Of a stretch of DNA of 64,000 nucleotides, positions 26,338 to 35,679 are shown one piece after another. The first letter of the stretch is position 1, and each line of letters begins with the position of its first letter. The stretch covers positions 248,001-312,000 of the forward strand of contig OZ242212.1 of NCBI GenBank assembly GCA_965206355.1. Reading direction: 5' to 3'. The position numbers were made by a program, and so were the translations under genes. Source of the stretch: Spongiihabitans sp965206355. Lineage in GTDB: Bacteria; Pseudomonadota; Gammaproteobacteria; Arenicellales; Poriferihabitantaceae. The notes beneath the pieces were generated by a model that was given only the letters and a program-made list of their open reading frames with translations, was not told the origin of the DNA and made no database searches.

Positions 26338-27129
26338 CTATAAGATTGAAATTTCGTCTCCGACCTTAACCATGCCTTCTTTCAATACTGCACCGTAAAT
26401 GCCAGCAAAGCCTTGGTGTTTAATGGTGATATGTTTAAGGATTTTGGGCGTGCCTTGTGCGCTATCAGGATCAAGTGTTATCATTTTACAGCGCGGATCG
26501 CGCTCTAACGGGGTAAAGGCAACTTTGTCGCCGATTTGCACTTGTTTGCCGACCAGCGAATTTTCGTAAAAGGCTTTGTCATCGTCTGTGCCGTACCAAG
26601 TAACCACCAGATTGGGTCGAAAGCGCCGAATGTCCATGTCCATATTTAATTCTTGCGCCAGTTGCTGACCGGTGTCGGTAGAAAACATCGAAAGCGGCCG
26701 ACAATCGACCTGACTCTTGCCGCTGGACAGATGCACCGTTAGCGGCATATCAAAACGCGCCTGTAAATGTGACTGAAACTTTTCAGAATCGACATCAAAC
26801 ACATCACCTTCTGGCGTTTCAACTTCTACAGCGAACTGTTCCGCCTGTGGAAACAGGGGATGAATGCCGGGTGCAATGGCTTCAAATTCAGCAAGGTTTT
26901 CTGGTGCCCGAGGGCCACCGTTTTTGAATCTTGGCTTGTATAGTAAAAACGGTTCATCATCACGCGCGGTAAACCAAGGAAATCCTTTATCGCCATTACC
27001 GTTGATAACCCCATAGACACGATCACCCATAACACCACCAAACCCAACAAACACATCGCTAACTTGTTCACCTTGCATACTTTTTACTGGGTAACGCCAA
27101 ATTTCTTCTATCCGACCTACTGCACTCAT
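26338..27129 (-). CDS. MOSC-domain protein
   Basis: About 263 residues from the preferred start (MSAVGRIEEIWRYPVKSMQGE), which has a GGAGGAG ribosome site. It has the N-terminal MOSC beta-barrel pattern (IWRYPVKSMQGEQ, GDRVYGV), then the MOSC core RRFRPNLVV and FTPLERDPRCKMITLDP. MOSC proteins handle sulfur bound to molybdenum cofactor or reduce N-hydroxylated substrates, as YcbX does with a flavodoxin-like partner. The CKM segment holds a candidate cysteine. The next gene upstream encodes a flavin/2Fe-2S reductase, which could supply electrons; this is an inference. Confidence 0.85.
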   Translation of the reverse strand: MSAVGRIEEIWRYPVKSMQGEQVSDVFVGFGGVMGDRVYGVINGNGDKGFPWFTARDDEPFLLYKPRFKNGGPRAPENLAEFEAIAPGIHPLFPQAEQFAVEVETPEGDVFDVDSEKFQSHLQARFDMPLTVHLSSGKSQVDCRPLSMFSTDTGQQLAQELNMDMDIRRFRPNLVVTWYGTDDDKAFYENSLVGKQVQIGDKVAFTPLERDPRCKMITLDPDSAQGTPKILKHITIKHQGFAGIYGAVLKEGMVKVGDEISIL

Positions 27130-27325
27130 AATCTCCTCCGAATTAAAAAAACGACACAAAAATTGCACAAGAAAATAGCACGATGCCTATTAAAGCACAA
27201 ATCATTAACCGCTGCCCTAGTAAAATAGCGCGTATCATCAACCGATGAATATATTGCCAACAAGGCAGGCTTTGCTGATCTTGTGAACGGTCAAAAACCC
27301 CTGGACACAAAACAGCAACGGACAA

Positions 27326-28423
27326 TTATGCATCGAAATCGATCCATATTTCATTCGTCAAGGGCAAGGACTGACACGGCAACACATAGCCTGCCGCAAT
27401 ATCCCGTTTAGAAAGCACCCGATTCCCTAACATCTTAACCTCTCCAGCTTTCAATATCGACATACAAGAACCACAATGCCCTTGACGGCAGGAATGTGGC
27501 ACATCGGTTAACGTCGTATCCGCCAAGACACTGTCCAGCAAGGTGCTACCAGAGCGATACCGCACTTCGCTATGCACCCCATCCAATGTAATCGTGAATT
27601 TGACATCCTCTGCGACAGCACTATCGGCGTAACTTGACGGTACGGTTGTCTGGCGTATTTGATCCGGGTCTGTGGGAGAAGCAAATCGTTCGATAAAAAT
27701 TCTTGAGCGCTTAACAGCATGATGATGTAAGGTGTTTTCAACCAATTCCATATAAGCCTCCGGCCCACAAATATAAAAATCCGCATCCCAGTACGCGCCC
27801 ATCAAATCCGACAGCTTTTCAGCATCCAGACAAACTCCGTCTGAATCAAGATGATGATGACAAGTGAATTGCTTGGGATATTGTTTCGCTAACGCCGCAA
27901 GTGGCTCATAGAAAATGACAGCGTGTTGATCGCGATTGGCATATATCAGTAGCACTTGGCGAGAACCCTGATGCAAAGCCGTTTTGAGGATTGACATAAT
28001 CGGGGTAATACCACTGCCCCCAGCCGCTAACACAAGTGGCTTATCACTGTTCTCACATAACACGAAACGCCCGGCTGGTGCGGCCACCCTAACCTTCATG
28101 CCCGGTTTTACACGGTCATTGAACCAGTTTGAAGCTCGCCCATCTACCACCCTTTTAATCGTGACCATCGGCAATTCACCCGCTATAGGTGCACTGCATA
28201 AGGAATAACTGCGCTGGATGGAAAAACTGCCCCAAGGAATTTCAAAGGTCAAATACTGACCTGACTGATAGGCAAACTTCTCTTCTAATTGCGGGTCAAT
28301 CTGTAAAACAACCGAGCAGGCATCCGCCGTTTCCGCTACAACATCAAGCACTTGCAGTGCATAAAAAAGCGGTTGTGAACGGCTACTTATGGACGGATTC
28401 AAGGGTTTATCGGATGCCGTCAT
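27326..28423 (-). CDS. Flavin and [2Fe-2S] oxidoreductase (PaaE/KshB type)
   Basis: From the ATG chosen (MTASDKPLN) the protein has about 365 residues. Order of domains: FAD-binding barrel with QRSYSLCS (about 95-102), NAD-binding part with LAAGGSGITPIMSILK and FYICGPEAYME, and a C-terminal plant-type ferredoxin with CRQGHCGSC and a later CQS. Such reductases pass electrons from NAD(P)H to an oxygenase or other enzyme. No oxygenase is nearby, so the partner is unknown; the MOSC protein just downstream is one option. The open frame extends 37 codons upstream without similarity. Confidence 0.88.
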   Translation of the reverse strand: MTASDKPLNPSISSRSQPLFYALQVLDVVAETADACSVVLQIDPQLEEKFAYQSGQYLTFEIPWGSFSIQRSYSLCSAPIAGELPMVTIKRVVDGRASNWFNDRVKPGMKVRVAAPAGRFVLCENSDKPLVLAAGGSGITPIMSILKTALHQGSRQVLLIYANRDQHAVIFYEPLAALAKQYPKQFTCHHHLDSDGVCLDAEKLSDLMGAYWDADFYICGPEAYMELVENTLHHHAVKRSRIFIERFASPTDPDQIRQTTVPSSYADSAVAEDVKFTITLDGVHSEVRYRSGSTLLDSVLADTTLTDVPHSCRQGHCGSCMSILKAGEVKMLGNRVLSKRDIAAGYVLPCQSLPLTNEIWIDFDA

Positions 28424-28519
28424 TGAATTATTGTACCATAGGGTGGCGTGGGTAGTCCGAATTTCCGTAAGATAAGCGTGTGGGAATACCCTTATAATTG
28501 AACTACCGTGCCACTGATA

Positions 28520-28627
28520 ATGACCGCCAAGCAAGAAAGGCGCAAGAGCGAACTAAATCACGATGCATCCGCAGTTTACGATTCGCTGACGACATTGGCT
28601 AGCGCTACCCGCCTGCCGAAACACTAA
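28520..28627 (+). CDS. Possible 35-residue leader-like ORF before pncB
   Basis: An ATG opens a 35-codon frame (MTAKQERRKSELNHDASAVY, then DSLTTLASATRLPKH) that ends 15 bp before the pncB start. No good ribosome site is visible. It could be a short leader peptide or chance. Confidence 0.2.
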   Translation: MTAKQERRKSELNHDASAVYDSLTTLASATRLPKH

Positions 28628-28642
28628 AACATATTGAACATT

Positions 28643-29947
28643 ATGACGACTTCCAATCTTGCCAAGCGTGTCTATGACCATGCTTTCAAACTCGACCCTA
28701 TCGTCAGGAGTTTGCTGGATACGGATGTCTATAAACTGCTGATGCTACAAACCATCTGGAAAGAATTCGCACAGATCCCCGTCACCTTTTCGCTCATCAA
28801 TCGCACACATTCTGTTCGTCTTGCCGAAGAGATAAATATGGTTGAACTAGGCGAGCAACTGGATTATGCGCGCACTATCGGCATTACTAAAAAGGAAAGA
28901 ATCTGGTTGGCGGGTAACACGTTTTACGGTCGGGAAAGGTTGTTTTCCTCTGAGTTTATCGACTGGTTGACAGACTATCGCTTACCTGAATACCAACTTC
29001 GGCAACAGGACGGTCAGTTTTTGATTGACTTTCATGGCTGTTGGTCTGAGATAACACTATGGGAGCTACCGGTTTTAACCATCATCAGTGAACTGCGATC
29101 GCGGGCAGCACTCAGGCAGGTTGGACGGTTTGAGCTTGACGTTATCTACGCCCGAGCAAAAGCGAAACTTTGGGAAAAAGTGATGCGCCTGAACCGCCTG
29201 CCGGAGCTACATCTGGCTGATTTTGGTAGCCGCCGTCGCCACAGTTTTTTATGGCAGAACTGGTGTGTTGAAGCCTTGAAAGATGGGTTAGGGGAGAAGT
29301 TTATCGGTACCAGCAATGTCTTGTTAGCGATGAAGCATGATCTCGAAGCGATTGGAACAAATGCTCATGAACTACCTATGGTTGTGGCAGCATTAGCGGA
29401 TAGCGATGATGAATTGCGTAATGTACCTTATCAAGTGTTGCAAAGCTGGCAACGCAACTATGATGGCAACCTGCTTATCGTACTACCCGATGCCTATGGC
29501 ACGACAACATTTTTACGCCATGCGCCGGACTGGGTAGCCAACTGGCGTGGCTTCCGTGTTGATTCCAAAGAACCCATCGCTGGTGGCGAAGAATTGATAC
29601 AGTGGTGGCAGTCAATGGGACAGGAGCCACGGGAGAAATTGATTATTTTTTCTGATGGACTGGATATTGATGATATTGAAACCATTACCCATCATTTTGC
29701 CGAGAAAGTGAATATAGGTTTTGGATGGGGGACTAATTTAACCAATGATTTCAAGAATTGCGCCCCGACCCCGAATGCACGACTCAATGCCTTCTCATTG
29801 GTTTGCAAGGTGACACAGGCGGATGGCAAGCCCACGGTAAAACTTTCAGACAATCTGGAAAAAGCGACTGGGCCACAATCAGAAATTGAACGCTATCTAC
29901 AGGTTTTCGGGCAAGAACAAATGAGCAGAATGAAAGTCTTGGTCTAG
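28643..29947 (+). CDS. pncB: Nicotinate phosphoribosyltransferase
   Basis: The product from ATG at 28643 has 434 residues, as expected for the E. coli type. LLDTDVYKLLMLQTIWKEF opens the enzyme, ADFGSRRRHSFLWQ and GTSNVLLAMKHDLEAIGTNAHE form the active-site region with the histidine in AHE, and FGWGTNLTND binds phosphate. It makes nicotinate mononucleotide in NAD salvage. It is divergent from the reductase gene. Confidence 0.96.
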   Translation: MTTSNLAKRVYDHAFKLDPIVRSLLDTDVYKLLMLQTIWKEFAQIPVTFSLINRTHSVRLAEEINMVELGEQLDYARTIGITKKERIWLAGNTFYGRERLFSSEFIDWLTDYRLPEYQLRQQDGQFLIDFHGCWSEITLWELPVLTIISELRSRAALRQVGRFELDVIYARAKAKLWEKVMRLNRLPELHLADFGSRRRHSFLWQNWCVEALKDGLGEKFIGTSNVLLAMKHDLEAIGTNAHELPMVVAALADSDDELRNVPYQVLQSWQRNYDGNLLIVLPDAYGTTTFLRHAPDWVANWRGFRVDSKEPIAGGEELIQWWQSMGQEPREKLIIFSDGLDIDDIETITHHFAEKVNIGFGWGTNLTNDFKNCAPTPNARLNAFSLVCKVTQADGKPTVKLSDNLEKATGPQSEIERYLQVFGQEQMSRMKVLV

Positions 29948-30009
29948 CTAATGATATCAACAAGACCGACAATCCGTCTTCAATAAGTCGGTGCTTATAG
30001 CTTGATTAC

Positions 30010-31791
30010 CTAAAACAGATTGTTTTTATGCATTCTACAGTAAACCCCTTGGTGCTCAAGTAATTGCTGATGGCTTCCGCTTTCAATAATTCTGCCACTT
30101 TCTAACACCAATATTTTATCGGCATTTTCTATGGTGCTGAGTCGATGGGCAATAATCAGGCTGGTTCGGTCTTGCATTAACACGTTAATCGCTTTTTGAA
30201 TCAACAATTCAGATTGCGTATCCAGTGCTGAAGTCGCTTCATCAAGAATAAGTAGTGGTGCATTTTTGAGAAACGCCCGCGCCAGGGCAATTCTTTGGCG
30301 TTGTCCGCCAGATAGCAATATACCTGATTCGCCAATGTGCGTATCCAAGCCGTTAGGTAATTGATCGGCAAACTCCATAACCTGAGCATGCTCGGCAGCG
30401 ACATTTATCTCATCCCTGCCATACTTGTTCATTGCCCCGTAAGCAATATTCTCAGCGATAGTGCCGTTAAACAGCGCAATATTTTGATTCACCAAAGCGA
30501 TGTTTTCGCGTAAATTTTTAAGTGATAGCGCTGCTAAAGCAACACCATCCATAGTAATCGTACCCGTTTCCGCATCATAAAATCGCGCAACCAACCCCGC
30601 CAAAGTAGATTTTCCACTGCCTGATCGACCAACCAAAGCGCAGGTTTCTCCGGCTAAAATAGTTAAATCTATATCTTTTAGCACCCAGTCCTGCCGACTG
30701 GAATAACGGAAGCGGACGTTGTTGAATTGAATCTCGCCCTGAACATCCTGTAGAATTATTTTTCCTTCATCTGTTTCTGCTGGCACATCAAGCACTGCAA
30801 AAACACTTTGTGCCGCAGTCACACCCTGCTGAATCATTGAATTGACTTGAGTGAGTTGCATTATCGGTCGAGAGATAAATCCTGCTGCGGTGACGAATGA
30901 CACAAATTCGCCAGAGGTCATATTGAGCAGAATGGCGGGTTGCATAGCGATAATAATCAACGCCGCCAGCGCCGATGCAAACAACAGTTGTATCAATGTC
31001 GCACTAATATCGTTGGTCAGAGCCAGCTTTATGCGTTGCTTCAAATCATTGCTGATAACTCCTTGAAATTTCTCATTCTCATGATCCATGCCTGCGAATA
31101 TTTTAACCACTTGATAGCCACGCATCACTTCTCCGGCGCGTTCTCCGACATTACCCATTGCCTCCTGAATACGGTGCCCAATTTTCCGAAACTTTTTACT
31201 CACCAGCAGTATAATCAATGTCATCAATGGTGTTACCACCAAAAACAAGGTGGTCAATTGCCAATTGATATACAGCATATAGCCAATCAACCCCAGAACC
31301 GTTAAACCACCGCGCACGACAACGCGCAAAGAACCCACTGACGCTGCCGCAATGTTCTCGACATTATAGATGAGCTTGGCTAACACACTGCCAGATGTAA
31401 ATTGCTCGTGATACTGGCAAGGTAATACCAGCAAATGGGAAAACAAATTACCGCGTATTCTGTTGATGACACGGCGGGCAACATAGACGCTGCAATAAGA
31501 GCCACCGATACTGCCGACACCGCGAATGACGAATATGGCAATAACATAACTCGCTAATCGCACTCTGTTGCCTGAATTTTGTGCTTCAATGCTATCTACC
31601 AGCTCCTTCATCCACCAGGCAAATGCGGAATCGCAAGCTGCAAAAACAGTAAAACAGAATATCCCGAAGAACATATAATGTGTATCCGGCTTAATAAAGT
31701 GGAGTACGCGAAGGTAAACCGCAAGCCCGGATGCTTTTTTCTGATCGGTAGAAGATGCCGTCACAAAATACTGATTACTGGAGCTACTCAT
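30010..31791 (-). CDS. msbA: Lipid A export ATP-binding/permease protein MsbA
   Basis: From the chosen ATG (MSSSSNQYF) the protein has 593 residues, close to the usual 580. The first half has six membrane helices (for example MFFGIFCFTVFAACDSAFAW and MLYINWQLTTLFLVVTPLMT). The second half has Walker A (VGRSGSGKSTLAG), signature LSGGQRQRIALARAFL and Walker B (PLLILDEATSAL). MsbA flips lipid A-core across the inner membrane. The frame is open 132 codons further upstream, but that part looks like non-coding sequence. It is transcribed towards pncB. Confidence 0.93.
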   Translation of the reverse strand: MSSSSNQYFVTASSTDQKKASGLAVYLRVLHFIKPDTHYMFFGIFCFTVFAACDSAFAWWMKELVDSIEAQNSGNRVRLASYVIAIFVIRGVGSIGGSYCSVYVARRVINRIRGNLFSHLLVLPCQYHEQFTSGSVLAKLIYNVENIAAASVGSLRVVVRGGLTVLGLIGYMLYINWQLTTLFLVVTPLMTLIILLVSKKFRKIGHRIQEAMGNVGERAGEVMRGYQVVKIFAGMDHENEKFQGVISNDLKQRIKLALTNDISATLIQLLFASALAALIIIAMQPAILLNMTSGEFVSFVTAAGFISRPIMQLTQVNSMIQQGVTAAQSVFAVLDVPAETDEGKIILQDVQGEIQFNNVRFRYSSRQDWVLKDIDLTILAGETCALVGRSGSGKSTLAGLVARFYDAETGTITMDGVALAALSLKNLRENIALVNQNIALFNGTIAENIAYGAMNKYGRDEINVAAEHAQVMEFADQLPNGLDTHIGESGILLSGGQRQRIALARAFLKNAPLLILDEATSALDTQSELLIQKAINVLMQDRTSLIIAHRLSTIENADKILVLESGRIIESGSHQQLLEHQGVYCRMHKNNLF

Positions 31792-32065
31792 TTGCAAGTA
31801 ATGAAAAATGTCATGACTTAAATAGTGATAAGCGCGACTGCCACAAACGCAATATCGGCGCGATAAAGGCGCAACAAAGGCAAAGACGGTGAGTCGCAAA
31901 ACGGTAGCCAGACACGCCTGACAGGCATTGACAACCATCGCCACATAGTACCATAATCCTGCTGACAAGACCTGAATACTGTTTGGGCTCGGTCGCCGTG
32001 AGACAAAGCATGATAGTATGCGGACAGTTGTGCTAGAATGCGAAACCACTACTGGAGGAAAAAAT

Positions 32066-32551
32066 ATGCACTCTTTGATGATTGCAAAGAAAATACGTTT
32101 TAACGTGGCAATCGCGGTTATGACGGTGATGCTGTTTGCCAACACGTCCAACAGTGCTTTTGCTGCGGACGGTGAACGAAAAACCATTACCGGAGAGGTG
32201 ATGGATACTTGGTGTTATGTTTCGCAAATCATGGGACCCTCCGATTTCGTGGTCGGTACCAGCCATCATGTTTGTGCGGTGTGGTGTGCTGCTGGTGGCA
32301 TTCCGGTCGGATTACTGGATAAAAGCGACGGACAGATTTATATGATTCTAGGTATCGGTGATGATAACAGCAACGTCGCCAATGAAACACTACTGGCTAT
32401 TCAGAGCCATGAAATCACGGTTGATGGCACGGTCTATGAATTGGACGGACTCAAGTATTTGATAATTGATAATATCAAAGACGACAAAGGGGTTACCAAC
32501 CTTACCCATAACATTGTCGGCATCCTGCCTGCCGAAGCGAATCCAAAATAA
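32066..32551 (+). CDS. Exported CxxxC protein, first of a pair
   Basis: I do not recognise a named family. The 161-residue protein starts at an ATG with a strong ribosome site (TGGAGGAAAAAATATG) and has a signal peptide (hydrophobic about 12-25, cleavage near AFA-AD). The mature part opens ITGEVMDTWC (C50) and has HHVCAVWC with a CxxxC at 70-74, then GGIPVGLLDK. The layout (small beta-rich domain, G-V-D-C start) is shared with the next gene. CxxxC plus neighbouring His residues, and the SCO gene two genes on, suggest copper handling in the periplasm. That role is inferred. Confidence 0.7.
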   Translation: MHSLMIAKKIRFNVAIAVMTVMLFANTSNSAFAADGERKTITGEVMDTWCYVSQIMGPSDFVVGTSHHVCAVWCAAGGIPVGLLDKSDGQIYMILGIGDDNSNVANETLLAIQSHEITVDGTVYELDGLKYLIIDNIKDDKGVTNLTHNIVGILPAEANPK

Positions 32552-32562
32552 CAGATCAGACG

Positions 32563-33156
32563 ATGAAAAATAGTATGAGAAATAGCATAAGACCCTTGCG
32601 CTTAACGGGCGTTTTAGTAAGCGCTTTGTGGATTGTCGCGCTCGCTGTCAGCCTTTCCGTACCAGCATACGCTGCCAAAAGCTGGGGTGTTAGCAACGAG
32701 GTCAAAGCCAAATTTACTGGTACCGTCATCGATATTTCATGCGAGCTTACTGGAGACTGTCCCGCTAATTGCGGTCAAAGTGATGGACAGAGCAATCGCC
32801 AGCTTGGACTGAAAACTGCCGATCAAGGCGTGATTCTGGTGTCCAAAAACCTGACGTTGTACACCGGTGCGGCTGAAGAACTGAGCGGGTTTTGTGGACA
32901 GGAAATTGAGGTTGACGGCTTGTTCACCGAAAACCGCAATGTGCGCTTTTTTCAGATTCAGAGTATGCGAGCTCTTGGCGGCAACAAATGGAATAAGGCG
33001 ACACGTTTTCATAATGTCTGGGCAAAAAAGAATGACTCCACACCGCGCAAGGCAAAGCGTTGGTATCGTAAGGACGTGCGGATAAAGACCATCATAGCGC
33101 GTGACGGTTATCTGGGGCTGGGAACGGATAAAGATGCCGAATACTTCAAAAAGTAA
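32563..33156 (+). CDS. Exported CxxxC protein, second of a pair
   Basis: The 197-residue protein has a signal peptide (about 13-38, ending AYA-AK). The mature part opens FTGTVIDISC (C60), then CPANC, a CxxxC at 66-70, then RQLGLKTADQG. This lines up with the first protein's GEVMDTWC, CAVWC and GLLDKSDG, so the two look like paralogues. The C-terminal 60 residues are basic and rich in Trp, Lys and Arg, and are absent from the first protein. It starts 11 bp after the first gene's stop. Function unknown; copper or haem handling with the SCO protein is my inference. Confidence 0.7.
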   Translation: MKNSMRNSIRPLRLTGVLVSALWIVALAVSLSVPAYAAKSWGVSNEVKAKFTGTVIDISCELTGDCPANCGQSDGQSNRQLGLKTADQGVILVSKNLTLYTGAAEELSGFCGQEIEVDGLFTENRNVRFFQIQSMRALGGNKWNKATRFHNVWAKKNDSTPRKAKRWYRKDVRIKTIIARDGYLGLGTDKDAEYFKK

Positions 33157-33210
33157 CTGATAGCATCCGCAGTGGCTCGGCAATGCAACCGCGACAAGGG
33201 CGCAGTGGCA

Positions 33211-33942
33211 ATGGCGCAGGGTGCGCCGTATGCAAAGGCTAATTTGTTTGTGGCATCCTTACCAATAGACGCTTGCCCGTATCGGCAGACGCGGTTAGTG
33301 GCTTTTCTGCTCATTTTTCTGACACTAACGGCGAGTCCAGTGTGGTCTCATAGTAACCACAACGCGGATTCTGGTATCACCGTTAGCATTACGCCTACTG
33401 CATCAAACCCTGCATCAGATTCTGAATCAAACTCTGACTTATCGACAACATTCCCCTTAAAGGTCGGTGGTGCCTTCAAGTTAATTGATCATCATGGCAA
33501 ATGGGTGACTAACGAAAGCTACAAAGGTCGGCATTTACTGGTGTTTTTTGGCTATATCGGTTGCCAGAGCATGTGTTCTATTTCATTAGCGCGAATTGGC
33601 AAGGCGTTGACGCTGTTGGGTGATTCCATCAACAAGCTGGCTCCTTTGGTTATCACCGTTGATCCTGAACGCGACACCCCCGAAGTGATGAAAGCGGCAT
33701 TGTATAAGTTTCATCCACATCTGGTTGGTCTAACCGGTAAACCCGATATGTTGAAAGAGGCATATCAAAACTATCAACAAAAACCCGCTGTGCTAGGCAA
33801 TTGGGATACGGTGCCAGTCATTTCGCATTCCTCCTATATTTATCTTATGGACAAGAACGGTGAATTTGTAACCTTATTCCCACCAATACTGAACCCACCA
33901 AGCATGGCGAAGATCATACGCAAGTATATTGACGCGACCTAG
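33211..33942 (+). CDS. SCO1/SenC-family copper chaperone
   Basis: From ATG 33211 the protein has 243 residues; a GTG 39 bp earlier is also possible. A membrane helix (about 29-45) anchors a thioredoxin-like domain. The copper site CxxxC is GCQSMC (118-122) and a late histidine lies in VISHSSYIYLMD; TVDPERDTPE is typical of the family. SCO proteins deliver copper to the CuA site of cytochrome oxidase. No oxidase genes are in the window. It follows the two CxxxC genes on the same strand. Confidence 0.88.
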   Translation: MAQGAPYAKANLFVASLPIDACPYRQTRLVAFLLIFLTLTASPVWSHSNHNADSGITVSITPTASNPASDSESNSDLSTTFPLKVGGAFKLIDHHGKWVTNESYKGRHLLVFFGYIGCQSMCSISLARIGKALTLLGDSINKLAPLVITVDPERDTPEVMKAALYKFHPHLVGLTGKPDMLKEAYQNYQQKPAVLGNWDTVPVISHSSYIYLMDKNGEFVTLFPPILNPPSMAKIIRKYIDAT

Positions 33943-33988
33943 TGGCGGGTGAGTGGCACTCAATCTGCTAGTTTGAGCCAAGTCAGAA

Positions 33989-34840
33989 TTAATCGTGGGC
34001 ATTGGCATAAAAAAGTTGCTGTCCATTAATACGATATGAATTGATTAGTTGTTGACCTTTTTTAGCGGTAATCCAGTCCCCGAATACCGTCGCCCCCTGA
34101 AGATTGATAGTATGCCGCTCCGGGTTGACGGTAATCACGCTGTACTGGTTGTGCAATTGCTGATTGCCCTCAAAGACGATGCGCATAGATAGTTTTTCTT
34201 GTGCAAAAATCCAAGTTCCACGATCCGTTAATGTATAGGCGCCTAATTGATCGGCAATTTGCAAGGTCTTACTCATACCCTGACCGACCTCGCGATACCG
34301 TTGCGCTTGTGGCTGTGTGCCAATTGACTGCCAAATGTCCAGTTCTTTTTTATGGGTTCCCGAATCGTCTCCTCTGGAAACAAATAAAGCCGATTCGGAT
34401 ACCATCCGATTAAACGCTTGTCGCAGATTCGATGAAGACGCAATAGCGGCAGGATCATCCGCAGCACCAACTACCACAAAATCATTAAACATCACTTGCC
34501 GACGATTGACACCATGCCCCGCTTGCACAAACGCCAATTCGCTCTGCTTGGCATGTACCAATAACACATCAACATCCCCGACCTGCCCCATTCTAAGCGC
34601 CTTTCCGCTTCCCACCGCAATCGTTCGTAGCGAATATCCGGTATCCGCTTCAAAGTACGGCAACAAGTAATCCATCAAACCCGAGTTTTCGGTGCTGGTT
34701 GTGGTCGCCATCAGCACGACTTTGTCATCTTCACCGGCACGGGTTGTCGGAGTCACAAACCCCAGCACAATGGCAAGCATAAGAAACAGCGCGACACGGA
34801 TGTGGTTCAATTTATTTCTGAGTGAACGTAGGTCAGACAT
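33989..34840 (-). CDS. TupA-like tungstate/anion-binding protein (orphan)
   Basis: The 283-residue exported protein has a signal peptide (about 16-35) and the opening LMATTTSTENSGLMDYLLP of tungstate-binding TupA proteins, then GSGKALRMGQVGDVDVLLVH and SRGDDSGTHKKELDIW. TupA catches tungstate or molybdate for the TupBC importer. No permease or ATPase gene is adjacent; the neighbours are the SCO gene and a MITE. It may use a transporter encoded elsewhere or be left over from a lost operon. Confidence 0.85.
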   Translation of the reverse strand: MSDLRSLRNKLNHIRVALFLMLAIVLGFVTPTTRAGEDDKVVLMATTTSTENSGLMDYLLPYFEADTGYSLRTIAVGSGKALRMGQVGDVDVLLVHAKQSELAFVQAGHGVNRRQVMFNDFVVVGAADDPAAIASSSNLRQAFNRMVSESALFVSRGDDSGTHKKELDIWQSIGTQPQAQRYREVGQGMSKTLQIADQLGAYTLTDRGTWIFAQEKLSMRIVFEGNQQLHNQYSVITVNPERHTINLQGATVFGDWITAKKGQQLINSYRINGQQLFYANAHD

Positions 34841-35002
34841 CGATTATGCGTGTAATGGTTAGAGACGGGGGATTGTAGTGGTTTAGAAATAAAATTACGA
34901 ATTCAATTCATAAGTGCGCCTGTTTATATCGATAACCTTTTAACCCTGTATTACGCATTAGTTTCCGACTTACGGTGGGACCCATGCCTTATGCTATTTA
35001 AC
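34841..35002. other. Gap upstream of the TupA-like gene
   Basis: No gene is visible. The stretch should hold the promoter of the TupA-like gene and ends at MITE copy 4. Confidence 0.4.
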
Positions 35003-35141
35003 GAGACCTTTGCACGAAAGCCATTTCACCTGCATGCTGCGTTAAAATCGTACTCAATCGGTCATTTATAAGCATAAACTCCCTCATTCCGTGCGTTTTT
35101 GCCTTGCCTGAAAGCGAAATCATCTTCCGTGCAAAGGTCTC
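35003..35141 (-). mobile_element. MITE copy 4, 139 bp, reverse orientation
   Basis: Inverted relative to copies 1-3. Starts GAGACCTTTGCACGAAAG and ends CTTCCGTGCAAAGGTCTC, with TTAAC directly repeated on both flanks. It lies in the gap upstream of rpmH. Confidence 0.93.
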
Positions 35142-35508
35142 TTAACATCGTAAACAACCTTGTTGATTCATTGTGTCAATATGGTATTGAACCCGGACAG
35201 TTAGCTGTGTATAACCAGCATTCATTATCGGTGCATCCTAATTTTCGTCGATTAGAGAATATAGCTGCTAACCGACCTATCAGGTGGCGCACTTATTATA
35301 TGAACTCAAGATGTATGAGAAAGATCGTAAAAGGCATCAAAGCAATTAGCAAACAATTCTGCCGATGATTTTATTCAATCTCCGGCACAATTCTCTCATG
35401 CGGCATCAACCTAAGCACTATAATTATAACGGAACTTGCATTTTTGCTTGAGTTTTATCGCTAAAAAGGTTAGATTCCGCAACCCTTTCAGGCCTCCAGA
35501 TTAATGTT
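35142..35508. other. 367-bp region before rpmH
   Basis: It holds the DnaA-box match (35206-35214), an open stretch of about 75 codons on the plus strand up to 35368 that has no recognisable family and no clear start, and a TATAAT at 35419-35424 that may be the rpmH promoter -10. Confidence 0.4.
35206..35214 (-). promoter_or_regulatory. Isolated DnaA-box match
   Basis: TTATACACA on the minus strand is a perfect match to the DnaA box TTATNCACA. In many gammaproteobacteria dnaA and the origin adjoin rpmH. Only this one box is seen and dnaA is absent, so an origin is not supported. Confidence 0.3.
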
Positions 35509-35643
35509 ATGAAACGTACATTTCAACCCAGTGTAGTGAAGCGCAAAAGAACCCACGGTTTTCGTGAGCGTATGCGTACTCGCGGTGGACGCGCGGTCAT
35601 CAATGCCCGCCGCGCTAAAGGACGTGCTCAATTGAGTGCATAA
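35509..35643 (+). CDS. rpmH: 50S ribosomal protein L34
   Basis: A 44-residue, very basic protein, MKRTFQPSVVKRKRTHGFRE at the start and GRAQLSA at the end, which is L34 at its normal length. It starts the rpmH-rnpA-yidD-yidC-mnmE order. Confidence 0.98.
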   Translation: MKRTFQPSVVKRKRTHGFRERMRTRGGRAVINARRAKGRAQLSA

Positions 35644-35679
35644 TAGTCGCCAGAGCTTCGCAATAAGATGGCTTGACGT

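Noticed and set aside
27143..27325. 60-codon frame between the MOSC and reductase genes
   Set aside because: No ribosome site and no family; probably chance.
31792..32187. 132-codon N-terminal extension of msbA
   Set aside because: It has no similarity to MsbA, would make the protein far too long, and covers the region where divergent promoters must lie.
35142..35508. Replication origin upstream of rpmH
   Set aside because: Only one DnaA-box match, no A+T-rich repeat block and no dnaA gene.
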